DNA from: Prostheceraeus crozeri
Taxonomy: Eukaryota > Platyhelminthes > Polycladida > Euryleptidae
Assembly (NCBI GenBank): GCA_907163375.1
Contig: CAJQUW010001853.1
Location: forward strand, 185,986-249,985
Direction: 5' to 3'
DNA length: 64,000 nt
The notes beneath the pieces were generated by a model. The model was not told the origin of the DNA. It ran no database searches and saw only the letters and a list, made by a program, of their open reading frames with translations. Numbering within the stretch: position 1 is the stretch's first letter; each line of letters begins with the position of its first letter. The position numbers and the translations under genes are program-made. Below are positions 20,501-34,300 of this stretch, piece after piece.

Positions 20501-22963
20501 TATGTTCTGTTGCATTGGTCCGGTAAAAACTCAAATCTTTTGCGTGTCAATTTTCTTAGAGGTAATTATTCGTTAAATGGAAATATTATTCACACCGCTC
20601 GACTCCTCACGCTATAAAATTCACTGAATATGTTCGTTTAATGTGGTGTCAATGGTCTAGTTCGTCAGAATTCAGCCTTGATTTTGCATTAGGTTCAATG
20701 GAAAATTGATCTTCTTGCCCCACGGGACTAGTTCTAGCCGTGACCATCAGTGTTGAGAAAAGTCATTTCTAAACCTGAAAACGTAGACAAGGAAATCTAT
20801 CTCTATGGCTGAACCATTTATGTATTGTCTGAAAAGCAAATTTGCAGAGATTTCATTGTTGCAATTTGTGAAAAGTGTATTTGCAGGCTGTAAATTGTAC
20901 ATCGTAAATTGTTTTTCATAAAATTACCCTAATGTCGAAAAGAGCATTCTCATCAAATATTTCACCAGCTCTCAAGAGACACGTTTTAAAAAGAAAATTG
21001 AATTCAAGAAAGGAAAATCAGAGGTAACAGGGCACAAATCGGTGGCAATTAAAAGTTAACTAATTGCAACTATTTGGTCGCAAGTGATTGATTGCTACTA
21101 TCAAAAAACTGTGCAATCAGATGATAATGGCTATCAAAAAGTTATAATTAACCATCTGTCTGTTATGCTAGAATCATTGCAAGTAATTGACAGATTGATT
21201 TGCAATGAGAAAATTAATTGACCTTCGCCCCACTGCGGTGTTGACAAGTTAGCCAACCCCCTGCTTACTTATAAAACGAAAGGTCCAAATTCAAAACAAA
21301 ATCCACAAAAGAAAGCTTTCGTCATGACGAGTCAGAATATTTGTTTTGATATTCACGGTCACTGTGGAGGTTAAAAGTCAACGGCCAAAGGTCAAAATGA
21401 TGACTTTTACAATGATCATTATGCCCTATCTCAGAAACCATTTGACCAAATTCACAATAAAATACATTAAATGAAAGCTCTCATGATTGCGAGTCAGAAT
21501 ATCATGACAAAAGATGAAAGAAGTAAAACGCTGAGATTAGAAATTCCAATAAATATCAGTATGTTTGTAATTTGTAATCCGGTTCAATTGTAAAAATTTC
21601 ATTATTTTAAATTTTGAATTCAAAACGTCGAAGTCTAAATAGAATCTACAAGGAAATTATCATTTTCTGCTCAAATTGACAGGAGAAAACTTTCTTCTAT
21701 AAATTCGAATAGTTTTAATGTTATGTAAGGACACCTGAAAACATTCATAGCAAAAATAGTGCAAAGTTCGACAAATCTGTGGTACATTCAAATTTTTGAA
21801 ATCTTATTGTGATGAAAGTATTAAGGTGATGTTATTCAAAATTGGTGGAAAATTGTGGAATACGCAGAAAATAAGCCAACCACAATTTGGAGTTCGTATC
21901 TTTCTTCGTTCAGCATCCAGATAAAATTTTCGGTAGGAGAAAATTCCCAGTGGGAAGAGGGTTAGTTGACTGCTTAATTTGCAATGCCGATCACCTTCAG
22001 TGATTTTTTTGAAGTGTTATCTAACATGATTTTATGCACAAGCTGATTATTTCAGTATTTAAAAGCACCATTTGGCGCAAATCCTACTTAACATCTCCAT
22101 CTTGCAACACACAACAGTTTCATAATATTTTTAAAATTCTACTTTCTGTTACATGTCACGCGTGATTATTCATTCACTTGCTTTATAATTAATTATCACT
22201 GTAAATATTCTTTATGAGGTTAAGTCTGTACTCAGATTTATCAATATTCGCATGCACTTAAGAACATGGCTAAAATAAAATATAGCTCCATGTAGGCCTA
22301 TTTCATGTAGTAAGTCCACTCACTGCCAAAGTTAATTCGTTAGAGTGAAACATCAAAGTCGAAAATACAAGATCATGAATTATTCTATTCAAATGGTGGC
22401 AATAAATAAGTGCTATTTCATGAGTTGATTGCTTTGCTCAAATCAATTGCAATTAATGTTTGATATCGCCTGGTACAAATGGAGTTTGTACCAATTTAGG
22501 AGACCGTTGCCTATTTGTAGGCTGTAAATCGTGCATTGCAAATTAAATTTCACAAAATAAGTCCCCGAATGTCAAAAAGAATATTTTGCGATCTTGCCAG
22601 TACTTTCTGTACATTTTGAAATGAACTCATGCGTTGCTTCTTACAAAATGATATACCATATGATATCAATAGAAAATTTCAAAAATTTCATCAATAAAAA
22701 ATCTTTTGGTTGATATCACATTACTATTTCTTAGATGAGCAAACAGTCAACGGTTACTATATGTTCTACTTATAAGTGTTCGAACCAACCTAGCCCCACT
22801 TGGCATTTGGCTCGGGTTTGCGAATTTATTTCGGGTTCGGGTTTATTGTAGAATTTTCGGGTTTGGAATCTATGATACTTAGGTCGTAGAAGAATGTGCT
22901 TATGCATTTTTGACTTCATTTGTATATGAAAATATTTCATAAATGAAATGTATGCAAATTTCA
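17551..22963. other. Long intergenic spacer, no supported gene
   Basis: About 5.4 kb of AT-rich DNA. Short open stretches (18187-18369, 19747-20007, 20417-20617 and others) have no recognisable motif. No RNA gene or element terminus was recognised. Confidence 0.4.
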
Positions 22964-22971
22964 TGCATGTA

Positions 22972-24001
22972 CAGCCTCGTAGCCAGACGCTGCTCTTAGG
23001 GGGGGCGACTTTCTGATGAATTTTCAAAACAAAAATGAACAATGTTCTGCTTTTACATGATAGTTTTAAAAAATAAAAGTTTCATCTGTTCCACTTCTCT
23101 AGGAACTTGGAAGTCCACTTTCATCGTTTCCTAGTTCTTGACCCCTTGTAGTAATTGACGAAGTTTTAGATTTTCTAATAACAAATTTGTCCATAACGTA
23201 TTTACCACTGTGCCTGCAATAAGAAGCAAAATCCTATTTAAATAAATAAACAAATAAGAGTTTATTTGAAAAACAAATCAAAACAAGAAATCTCCAATGG
23301 GAATCGGGGAGATTTAGCATTTATTTAACAAACATGAAGAGAGATAATAAAATATGAAAATAAAAAATAATTGCATTCCATATGAGTAAACGATTTTTAT
23401 GAGATGTATGTGGTATCAACTTATGATTATCAGGGTTATCTCTATGTGAAAATTACTCTATACAAAGAAAGTAAAACGAAAGCAGTTTTCGGAAATGTGA
23501 AGACGTCCATTTTCATTTCCCAAAATCTCCAAATGTGTTATTTCAACAGGAAGTTGCAACGATTCCCGCTGGATCGCTTCTTTATCATGATAAACAAAGG
23601 TGCTAAACATTTCATTCACCAAGAATAAAAACAAAAATACATATGCATACGGAGCTCTTCGCCCATTTTCCAGAAATGTCAACTAAGATACATTAATTTC
23701 CGACCCAGGAAGTTGGAGAGGATTAACTGATTTCATTTGTTTGTCAATGACATAATCACCTGCATCATACCTCCTGCCGCATCGTCTGCAGATGAAGGAT
23801 GAAAGCGGAAATTTTATTAACAGTCAAAATTGATAAAAACTTTTAGAGATTGAAATGTTAACTTAAAAATTATAGTTTCAGAAATACAGAAATTATAGTT
23901 TCCAGTCCATTTAACCGTATCTTCACCATTATTTTCTAGGGGGGGCGAAAAATTTTGCAGGTGGTGCACCGCCTCCATGCCCCCCCTTAGCTACGGGCCT
24001 G
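22972..24001. mobile_element. Non-autonomous hAT-like element with exact 8-bp target duplication
   Basis: A 1030-bp element starting CAGCCTCGTAGCCAG and ending CTTAGCTACGGGCCTG. Its termini are imperfect inverted repeats with runs of G or C close inside them. It is flanked by the perfect 8-bp direct repeat TGCATGTA at 22964-22971 and 24002-24009. No transposase is encoded; small open stretches inside look incidental. Confidence 0.85.
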
Positions 24002-24009
24002 TGCATGTA

Positions 24010-25161
24010 TACAAGTGTTTATTGCAGAATGCTTAATAAATGTCCCTAATCTCATGTCTATTACCAACTGCCGCAGCAATTTATGCGGGTTTTTTGCATC
24101 GGGGTGAAATTCTTCACTCTGGTTCGTGTTATAATTCATAGTCGGTGCACATCTCTAGTGGGTACTACCTGTACAGCATGAGCCAAATACAGGTCTAGTC
24201 TCTGCATAGGCTGCACTAATGTGTGATAGTTGTTCTCGATTACTTACAGTCAGCATGGTAAACTCATGTCAGTATTTGGAAACGAGCGGTGTTAAACTTG
24301 GCGATCGTGACTGTGTGCAATGATCGAATGTAGTCATTAAAAAGTAACTTTCTCGGCGGTTTTGCAACAATTGATTCGGGCAAAAATGATGCCCGCTTCA
24401 TTCGATTAGACATTGAAACATGAGCTGCCACAACACTTGCTGTCATGCGAAATAATCTGTCGAAGTAACCGCCGCTCAAACTGTCTTAGCAAATTGTCTT
24501 TTGTTCCCAAACAAGATGAAGTTTAGTTGACTGATTAATGAAAACTTTGACTTTCTTTTCATTTTGACAGAACGGTCAGTTATCTGCTTGACTCCCCATG
24601 TTCAATCTTAAACTGGAAGTGTATAATAAGCATATCAAAATAATTGTTCATGTCAAATCATCACAATAAGTCATCTTGATATCATTTAAATTGAAATGTA
24701 CTGTAATTAAAAAATAGCATTACTCCGGCAAGTTATAAAACAGAGGATTACAAAAGGATTGCATCACATTCTCAATGTTACCAATGCGGGGACCAATCAT
24801 TCTGACTTTGTGTAAGTAACCATATACGTAGACAGAATCCTGGCAATACCTTCTCATCTCCAAGGTTGCAATATGAAGCAAGCGATCGCATTATATCTCC
24901 GAAACTTGGTGGATAAACAACTTGTAAAAACATTCCACTCAGGCCTAATTCTGATAAGTTTGGAATTAATTATTGATGACTGCTTATAATCGCTCAGCAA
25001 CCAATACCTTATCGACCGTCAATAGCTTACTGTGTTTTGCGTCGAGTGACAACCTGTGAACAGATCTGAATCTTCATCCTTTTGCCGCGTTCCATCGCCT
25101 TCCTTTTCTCCACAAACTGTAGTCGCTCCACAGATATCTGTCTCCTTCTCTGAGCCTAAAC
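24010..25161. other. Upstream region of receptor gene 2
   Basis: AT-rich DNA up to the start codon at 25162; the promoter and 5' UTR of the second receptor gene should lie here. No TATA box or initiator could be assigned with confidence. A 72-codon leftward open stretch at 24264-24479 has no recognisable features. Confidence 0.4.
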
Positions 25162-25395
25162 ATGGCTCTTGCGCTGGTCACCTTAACACTGTCTTTATGT
25201 TGGACACTATGTTCTTCATCTTCAGATTACACGACATATGACACTGCAGGCATTACTAACATGCAGACCGAAGGCGATTTGTACAAAGAACTTTTTGTGA
25301 CAAACCAGTACAAGAAAAATGTACGCCCTGCAGACCAGGATACTGGAGCGACGTGGGTCGCTTTAGATATCGCATTTTTCCAATTGATTGACTTG
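25162..25395 (+). CDS. nAChR-like gene 2, exon 1 (signal peptide and N-terminal helix)
   Basis: ATG in a good context (AAACATGG). The first ~20 residues, MALALVTLTLSLCWTLCSS, form a secretion signal. The N-terminal helix follows with LYKELFVTNQYKKNVRP, then TWVALDIAFFQLIDL. Donor GTAAGT at 25396, phase 0. Confidence 0.9.
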
Positions 25396-28300
25396 GTAAG
25401 TAGTCGGAATTATTTCCTTTGTTGTTTCTGAATTCACCTTTTAGTTAGTTTAGGAAAATGGAGCAGCAGAGAACATTGCTTAACGAGTCAATGCTTGCTG
25501 AATTGGGTCACTCCATTCAAATGTACATGTAGTATGTGGTTCTATATAAAGCATATTTTCCAGCAAGAAGAAACATAAGAGGCACAAGAGTAGGCTATGA
25601 ATGACAGATTAGACAAAGAACACAAGCAACAGCTACAGCAACCGGGAAAATACCAAACAATTTAACACAAAACTTGTTTCAGTGCACGGCGTGTTGTCAG
25701 TAGATAGGGTAGGACAAAAAAAATCAGATAAAATGTATACAGAAATATTAGATAACTTCTGATTGAAGCTGGGACATTCCCATAACGACGTCTAAATGTT
25801 TCATAATTTTAATAAACTTATAGTTAATAAGACTTAAGGTTTGCCCTTAAGAGGACAGGTGGTGCGTTCCCACCGGCAGACATTAAACGTTCAAGGCACG
25901 TCAAACTTTTGACTATCCTAGGACTACATTTTAGAACCAAACTTGACGAGATCGGTGTGGAGGACGTTCCCACTAGTCCATTTTTCAATCAGCGCTTCTA
26001 AAGCGGGGCTGGACCTTACCCCTAATGGTCCTTTGACTTGTGATCCTCGACAAATTCATGAATGCATGAAGGTCTTTAAGCACAAAGACTGATTGCGTGC
26101 CGGGCGGACCTTCCCGGGGGTCCATAAGATAGCGCTATACGGGCTGGACTTCACCCTTAAGTGTACGAGATCGTACAAGGCCGCTTAACAAGTGATCTCC
26201 TTGGTCAAAGTTTCAGGCTCGATTGATTAGGAATTTATATATAAATAGACACTTAGTAATCACCATGTCAACCCCATGGAGACCAGTAACTGACACAGTC
26301 CATTCATCACACTAGGGCAGTTAGCGATAAAAAAATAATAACGTTAAAACAAATAAAACAATAGCCAGTCGTCAGCAGGTACCCGCCTGGTCGCGTTTCG
26401 GCCCCTCTACCTGAACGCTCAAGCCCAGGCGGGCGGGGCCCCCCCATAAACTTATATGCGGCTGTCATTCTAAAATCAATACAGTAATGATATGTGTAAT
26501 AATAAGTAATACTGATAGTAATAGTAAAAACAAAAACAAAACAACCGCAAAAGACGGATACAACCAAAACAAACTAAAATATATGTGTGAAATACTGAAA
26601 TGGTATAACCAATAAAAAAAATGCTAGGAAAACAAACAAACAGTGTTAATTTTATTGTTTAAAATGCGCACTGCGATGTCAGCTGCCTGGCTGAGAAATA
26701 TCCAAACTTGATTAGAAAATTGTTATGACCGGTTAGGATTTTCTCAGTACATGCCTTCATTTTAGACTTACAATATCCTCTGCTGCTCATCACAAAAAGT
26801 GTCATATTAATTCGTTTAATTAGATCTTCAAGATGCGAGCAGATGCGACAATAACGTAAAACCTGGCCGGCAAATACAATAATTCCCATGTTGTAAGGTA
26901 CTGCACTGTCTGGAAATGTCAACAGAACAACAGGGAAATCAAAATCTTCCACTTTATGATATATTGAGGTTCGAAGACCGTCACTACTAGATTGGAGTCT
27001 CACATCGAGGTAAACAACGGCTTTGTCATTGACTACGTTTCTATCTGCAAGAAGCTCCACTGGGTAAATTTTTGGAATTAAGGTATTGAAATGCTTGTAA
27101 TTTATTACGCATATATCGTCTATACATCTCGAAGTGTTTGACAATAATTTAGCTAGTCCAAACTTTTTATTTTTAACCAATTGTTTCATAAAAGCAAATT
27201 CGCAATTTAACAGAAACAAGTCGGCAAGTAAAGGACTGCAATTCCCTCCCATTGGTACTCCTCGAATTTGTCTGAACACATAACCGGAAAAAGAAATGTA
27301 GACTTCAGACACTATAAAATCAATAGCCTTCTTAAAAGAGTCCACGTCATAACAAGAATACCCCTTATATTTGATTTTGGAGAAAAACGACTTCTCATAT
27401 CCTACACACAAGTATCTACGATTAGTGGAATTGAATGTAAGATCAAGGATGGAAAAATATTATTCTTGATAGCACCTTGATCTAAGTTTGTATAAAGAGT
27501 AGAGAAGTCAAAAACTTGCATAGAGTGGACGTTCACGTTAGAAATATTCCTCAAAAAATCTTGAGTCGAGGCTACACTCCAAAAATAAGAATAACCAGTA
27601 TTACTCCTGATTGACTCACAGTATCTATAGAAATTTTCTCTCATCACTTTCAGACCTTTGTTGATATTCACCGATAACTTTTTAGTTGTTCAATTTCTGG
27701 CTCCGGCAATGAATCTAAACTTATAAGGATTTTTATGCAATTTTGGAATCCAGAAAAGTTTTGGTAGTTTAAGGTCCTTGTCACTAACATTAATATTAAA
27801 GTTTGATTTCATATCTTTAACGTGTCTAGTAAGGACTTCCTTTTCAGAAATAAGCTCAGGTTGATAAGTTGCATTGCCTACTGCAGTGGAAGAATCTATG
27901 TCAAAACCAAGCTCGTCCATCAGGATTTTGAGATAGAACTTTTTACATATGAAACTAAAGTTGTTGGATGCTTTATCGACAGGAACGACTATCAAGTTTT
28001 TATGGGGATCTTGCAACTCCTTATCAACACAAACGCTGATGCCATTATCTTTCCTACCCAACTTCTTACAACGAAAGATGCGGTGCTTTACTAACATCAT
28101 AACCCTGTTTTCCAAATAGAGAAGTCATCAACTTTTAAGTGAAGGCGACTGGACACACGAGATATATGATTATCTATGGAATCGCTGATCTCTTTTTGAA
28201 TGGATTTCCATGATATTGACCTAGACAATCTGTGTTTAGTGCCATACGCAAATATAGCTCTGAGACCTGGATCATTTATTATATCTAAATTACCGGTAAA

Positions 28301-31300
28301 AACATGCCCATAAGGCTCATAAACAAAGCTGGTCATCGAGTCACAGCTGCAATCGCTCTGTAAAATGCCAACAACTTCCTGAATTGTCAGGCTATTAAGA
28401 AACTTATTATAATTGAAGAATTTCAAACAAATAGGGTTATTAAGCTTATGGTACACTTTGGGAGGATATAGATGTTTCGTTTTTTCTGGAACTAAAGCAC
28501 AGACACTTTTGTCATTAAATACAGAAGGTAAATGAAGTTTGTCAACTAAATGAGACTTGAAAGGAATCACTATATGCGTTTTGTCTTCGGTAGAGATATC
28601 CTTCTTGTTTCTATATAATTTACTATGAACATATGTTGTCAAAACGAAAATTAGGTCATTCGACTGATCAAGAAGCCTAGAATACATAATTTTAAGCATG
28701 CTATCACTAATCGATTTCAAGCAATTATAGAAATTTCTTATTTTATTGCTCTTCATCAACTCTTGAAGTTCCTTGAAAATATCCTCACAACTATTAGATG
28801 GAAGATATTTCTTTCTACCGGACTTCCTAAGGCCATGGCTTCTCTTACGTCTGCTAATAGGAGAACTAAAAAATGAAAATGAATTTGCAGTATTCTGAGA
28901 GGCGCAACCTCCGCCTAACACTCTGTCATTCAAACCTAAAGGATGCAAGGTGTTCAGCGTTCTTATATGAAAATCTTCCTTACTGTTAAGCTCGAAGGCA
29001 ATTTCTGTATCAGATTTATTACGAACATCGACAAAGTCAATAACTTGTATACTTACATCATCCCAACTGTGATTAGAACTATTAAAATGATTACTCAAAT
29101 ACGTATTGAGATGATTCTTTTGAACAGACTGCCGATGCCCATTAAGTCTACAATGTAATGGCTGTTTTGTCTGTCCAACATACTGGACCCCACATGATTG
29201 ACATGTGATCAAATATATTACATGTCTACTCTTACACGAGAAACTACTAGGATAATTTAAAACGAACCGTCTGCCGGTACTAAAACTCTTAAAAGCAGTA
29301 TTAGTGTCAAGAGATTTACAACATAGGCATCTTTTGCTGCCACAGACATCAACACTACTGACGCAGGTGGAGGGCGCTATCCACTCCTTCGCATTAACGT
29401 CATACACTTTAGCTTGCATTATATCCATATTTCAAATGCCAGGACCCCATACTAAACAAGGAATCCTTTCAGAGGTTGGACTTTAGATCCTTGCTATCTA
29501 ATTGGTACTTAGACCTAACACAACTACCGATGTCATTAATAAACCGCTGACCTTCGGTATGATGATCGATGACCTTCGGTATAAGTTTTTGTGACATAAT
29601 TTTCCTATTTCGATGATAACTTCATTTGAGTTCAGTTTCATTCCAATTGTTGGCATGACCGTTTTCTGCAAGTTGCATGATTCATCACAAACAAATTAGA
29701 ATCATGCCAGTCAATTAATTGTATTTTTGCCAACCCCTGCACTTGAGGTATGATCGATGGCTAGATCACGTCATCACGGCACCTTCTTTTCACGGTTTTC
29801 ACATCAGGTCATCACGACAGATGGCAACCTACTATACTTAATTGGCTGCACACGACATAGTCTCGCTCAGCAAAAGTGGCTATCATCAGAAACTTCGAAC
29901 TTCGAGCACTTTTTGTACATTGGGTTTGAAAGTTCGCTTGACCAGAGTTTTCGCTCATGGATAATTGCCTAATCTGTTTGGTTTGAGCCAATCGAGTAAT
30001 CGAAGATTCACTGTACATCAGTAAATGATTTGCAGCTGATATCGGTAGCTTTTATCTTATTTTGTCTCCATAAGTAATTGAAGTTTTAAGATAGCAGCAA
30101 ATTGCCCAACATCTTCAATGAAGCATAAAACTTAAAAGAATGGAATGATAAAATACTAAAGTTGTATCCCATTATTTAAAATGTATGCATATTAAATGCA
30201 TTTTGTTGACTTTAGTTGCTATTTGAGAGCTACCAACTTCAAGAAAAGGCACTATCCAGAAATTTACTCATGATCTAGCAATCTCTCGGATATGTCAACA
30301 CCCGTTTTTGTTTTGACTCTTTGAAGCAAATTTCACATTTTGCTACTTAAGAGCAGAATAAATGAAAAAATAGTAAAGTTGTTTTCCGTCTTCTTGAAAG
30401 TATTGAACAGACAGCAACATTTCTTGCAAATGCATGTTGGTTTGCTTGAAGTTCTTATGTTGAACATGTGTTTATGATAATATTGAGAAGTCAGATAGTA
30501 TTTTATCACATTAGCTGAAATGGTCTCTTTGGAAAAAAATGGAGATTTGTATTTGTTCCATCCTTGATCTCACGCGGACTAAATAGATAAGGAATAAACT
30601 AAATTTCATTTCATGTCTTGGACAGGATGTAGCAGTTTCTACTCAAAAAGTTTATGGGTTATATTCTCTATCTATTTTTGCTCGTAATTGGTGAGAAGAA
30701 ATTAAAATAATTACGCTTTAATTTGCATTTTCATTTATTGTGGCGCAAGCATGAACATAAATGTCTATGACATTGATTTTGCTTATTGAAATTCAGCCCC
30801 AATAACTGATCTTCGAGCTGCATTACTAGACTTGGGAAAGTAGAAAATATTTTGAAGTTACCGCTTGATTTAATAAATATAATTGATTGTAAATATAATT
30901 TGAATAAATCGATACACTATGGTAAAACATCGCTCTTACCATTTCAGAATGAAAAGGAACAAACGATCATGGTAAACATGTGGAAGCGTATGGTAAGTAG
31001 TCATGAAATGACACTAGATCCTGGTTTTGATTATTTCACTTGAATTGCTTTCTTGCAGTACTGGAGAGATTACAGATTGAGATGGGACAACAGCAACGAT
31101 ACGCGCTACGCAAATGTTAAATTTATTATGACAAGAAGCTCTCAAGTTTGGATGCCAGATATTGTCTTGTATTCAGAGTAAGTTAATTTATATTACATTC
31201 ACCGAAAATTCAACTACTTTTATCCTAAGTACATAAAGAGCAATCAATGATATGAAATGCACTCCTATCTAAAATCAGAATGTTCATTCATTGATAAGCT

Positions 31301-34300
31301 TGTCAAATTTAGATACCTTGAGGCATATATCAACTCAATTTTTTTAATTCAGATTACAGATGCTGAAATCGTTTCCTTGCTAAACTCAGTTGTCCATTTT
31401 ACAGTTGGATGCTTTCTAAGTAAGATATTCCTGAATACAATTCCTGTCAGATTCAAACGGCAATAAAGATTTAGTAGCATAAGCGTATAGTAATATATAT
31501 TTGGATCAAAATCATCGAAAATTATGACATTCATTTAAAGAATTGACAAATAAAATCAGATAATCACAAAGTCAATGCATGAAAATTGCCTAAAATTTGT
31601 AACCTGAGAATCTATATGACGCACAGATGGTATAAACGACTCCTGCAGTCTGGATGTAGCTGAGAAAGGATGTCTCAGGCGTCCACTGGGAAGACGCTCA
31701 GGAATCAGCGAGTGCAAAACATGATCTACACAGTAAAGAGCCTTTTTGAACAACTGATATTCTTTGATTGAGCATCATAAAAACTAGGCAGACAATTTTC
31801 TTTAAAATGTTTGTCACAGATAATAATGTGACCATGACGCGTGAGCACATCTATTTTCTTCATATCTTTACAAAGAAGGCTGCCGCAATATATTGGACAA
31901 CCGTAGATGAGACTTGATTGAAAGTACAACTAACTGATAAATCGTAATCAGTTCGCTTTTTGGTTTCACGAAGCAACAATCAACATTTAGTGAAAATTCA
32001 CCAGATGAATCTACCATAGAGGTGTAGATGCATGTGCAGAGCCTATTTTAGTTTCACAGAAATCATCGGTGTTAAGGCGATAGATCAGAAAATCAATATA
32101 ATATACATGTATTAATAAGAAATCACATAACCTCAATTGACAAAATCTACTGACTACATGAATCGATGCATTATAATTTCAACAAAGCAGCAAAATTTAG
32201 TTAAGATTATTGACTCCTTTGCAATGTTGGTGTTTCTTGAAACTTTCCAACATCATTTGAAAAACTTTATCGTTGTGAAATGTATAGGGCAGCATAAAGA
32301 ACATTATCCAATTGCATCCTTTCCACTCATATTTTACGTCATAAAACATTTTTCCATATTTAATTGAGTGATATCACATCAAATTTAATCAAGGTTTTAT
32401 TTTTTATTGGCAACATCAATTATTATTGATAAAAATGTTCAAATGAAGATCTTAATAAATATCATTTTTTGAGACCATAGTGCATTTATGTCCTAGAACA
32501 TTTGATCTAAAAACCTCTTAACAACATTTGACAGCTGTCTGAAAATCGAGAATCTGACAATCATTTTGACAGATTCTTGATACTCGTCTAGAAATAGCAT
32601 TTTAGAGCATTTAAGTGCTCTTGCTATGATAGTTATGTAAACGTAAGTGTGACCTAAGTTTCTTATTTGCTAATGAACTCATTTACAAGGAATGCAGGCC
32701 ATAACAGAATGTTTTGTGCATGTATGGAGCGTTTAAGGAATAATCCTATGTCAATGACAGTTTTTCTTTTGTATTTGTACTTTTTTTTTGCAAAAAAGAA
32801 ATCAGAATCAATAAGAGAGATAGGGGCAAAGATAATAGCTATCCAAGACATGCTGATATAACTGACTGAGATTACATGGCTTTGAAAATGTCTGGTTCCG
32901 TTCTCAATTTGCATGTGCAACACTGCATGTTTGAAAATTGAAGTCTGAAAAAATTATATCAACCGGTGAATAAAAAAATTAGTCTTCTTAATAATTAGGA
33001 AGATCATAAATGCTTCCGGATTTTACGAGCAGTGTGTCGCTTCATTTCTTTATGAATTTCACATATTGTTCAATTATTATGTAATTAATTTTTTCATTCG
33101 CTCAACAGCATTCGAATGATGTTTCGAAATGAAGATCGATATTACGTCAAAATCAGTCGAGATGGAAACATTTTCATCAGTATTCCTACGGTCTATCGAT
33201 CACCCTGTCGATTGAACATGAAGAATTTCCCATTTGATGAACACAATTGTCAGTTTACCTTTGGTTCCTGGGCCTACGATGCCGGCAAAATGAATCTGAC
33301 CAACATCAGTTCAAGCGCTGATTTATCTTTCTACGATTCCAACAACGAATTTTGGCTGGTCTCGGTCCCATTGAAGCGAAACGTTATTTTGTACACTTGC
33401 TGTGTTAATCCATTCGTGGATGTCACTTATTCTATCATCTTCCGTCGGAAACCTCTGTTCTACCAATTCAACTTGGTTCTCCCTTGCCTCTCCTTGATTA
33501 TTGTCATTCTGATCAGTTTCCGTCTACCGCCAGAGTCAGGAGAGAGAATCTCACTAGGTGTCACAGTATTGCTCGCTCTTTCCGTGTTTTTACAATTGGT
33601 GGGAGAGCATACTCCGACACAATCAGAGACAATACCTTTAATCTGTAAGTATTCGATGATTGCATGATTCCTCACTTTGTAAATTTCTTATGTTATAGGC
33701 GAAGTAAGTGCACACTGAAACGGAACTATTGGAATACGTTAGAGCGGCGTGAAACACAAAAATATTATTCACAGAATGAGACAGTCTGGGCAACTCCACA
33801 GAAGCCACAACTGCCAAAACCGCAGCGAATTTAAATACTTGCATCATGAATTATCAATTCCTTCTTTCCAAAATTACTTGAAAAACAAATACAGCGGAGA
33901 GAAACTAATGATACTAGAATTTACTAAATCCTCCAATTGCAGCAATTGTACCTCTTGTGGAATTGGGTCAAATCTATGTATTGCTTGATTCTCTATAGTG
34001 TTGTATGACCGCGGCCATGAACGCGATCATTTTCAAAATTTATGACCGTGAACGCAAATCTTCTGCGGTCATTTTAGCGGTCATGTGAAAAAAATGATCA
34101 ACTCAGGTAAACAATATGTGAAAATGAATACATTTTGCTGCCGATGGCTGTTATGAATTACACAAAAATGAATGCATAAAAAAGCATTACATTCCTGGTC
34201 CATGCATGCTCTCTTGTATTTACATAGTGCTAAGAAAATTAGACCAGAAAAAGGACGATTTCATTAATTCCTGTTGCATTTGAAAATTCAGATCTAGAAT

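Larger units (their letters stand above)
25396..30947 (+). other. Receptor gene 2 intron 1
   Basis: A 5.55-kb intron carrying the Naiad-type retroelement. The stretch 25850-26240 is relatively GC-rich with repeated motifs such as GCGTTCCCAC / ACGTTCCCAC and GGACCTTACCC / GGACTTCACCC. Together with 26300-26450 it may be 3' sequence of the retroelement or another repeat. 29500-30940 holds only AT-rich DNA with a short tandem GACCTTCGGTAT near 29550-29583. Confidence 0.6.

Noticed and set aside
26365-26410. Hammerhead ribozyme near CTGACGA / GAAA on the - strand
   Set aside because: The two core motifs occur in the wrong linear order, and a type II arrangement lacks the needed pairing next to the core.
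29875-29900. Hammerhead ribozyme at CTGATGA on the - strand upstream of the Naiad-type element
   Set aside because: No GAAA follows a plausible stem II.
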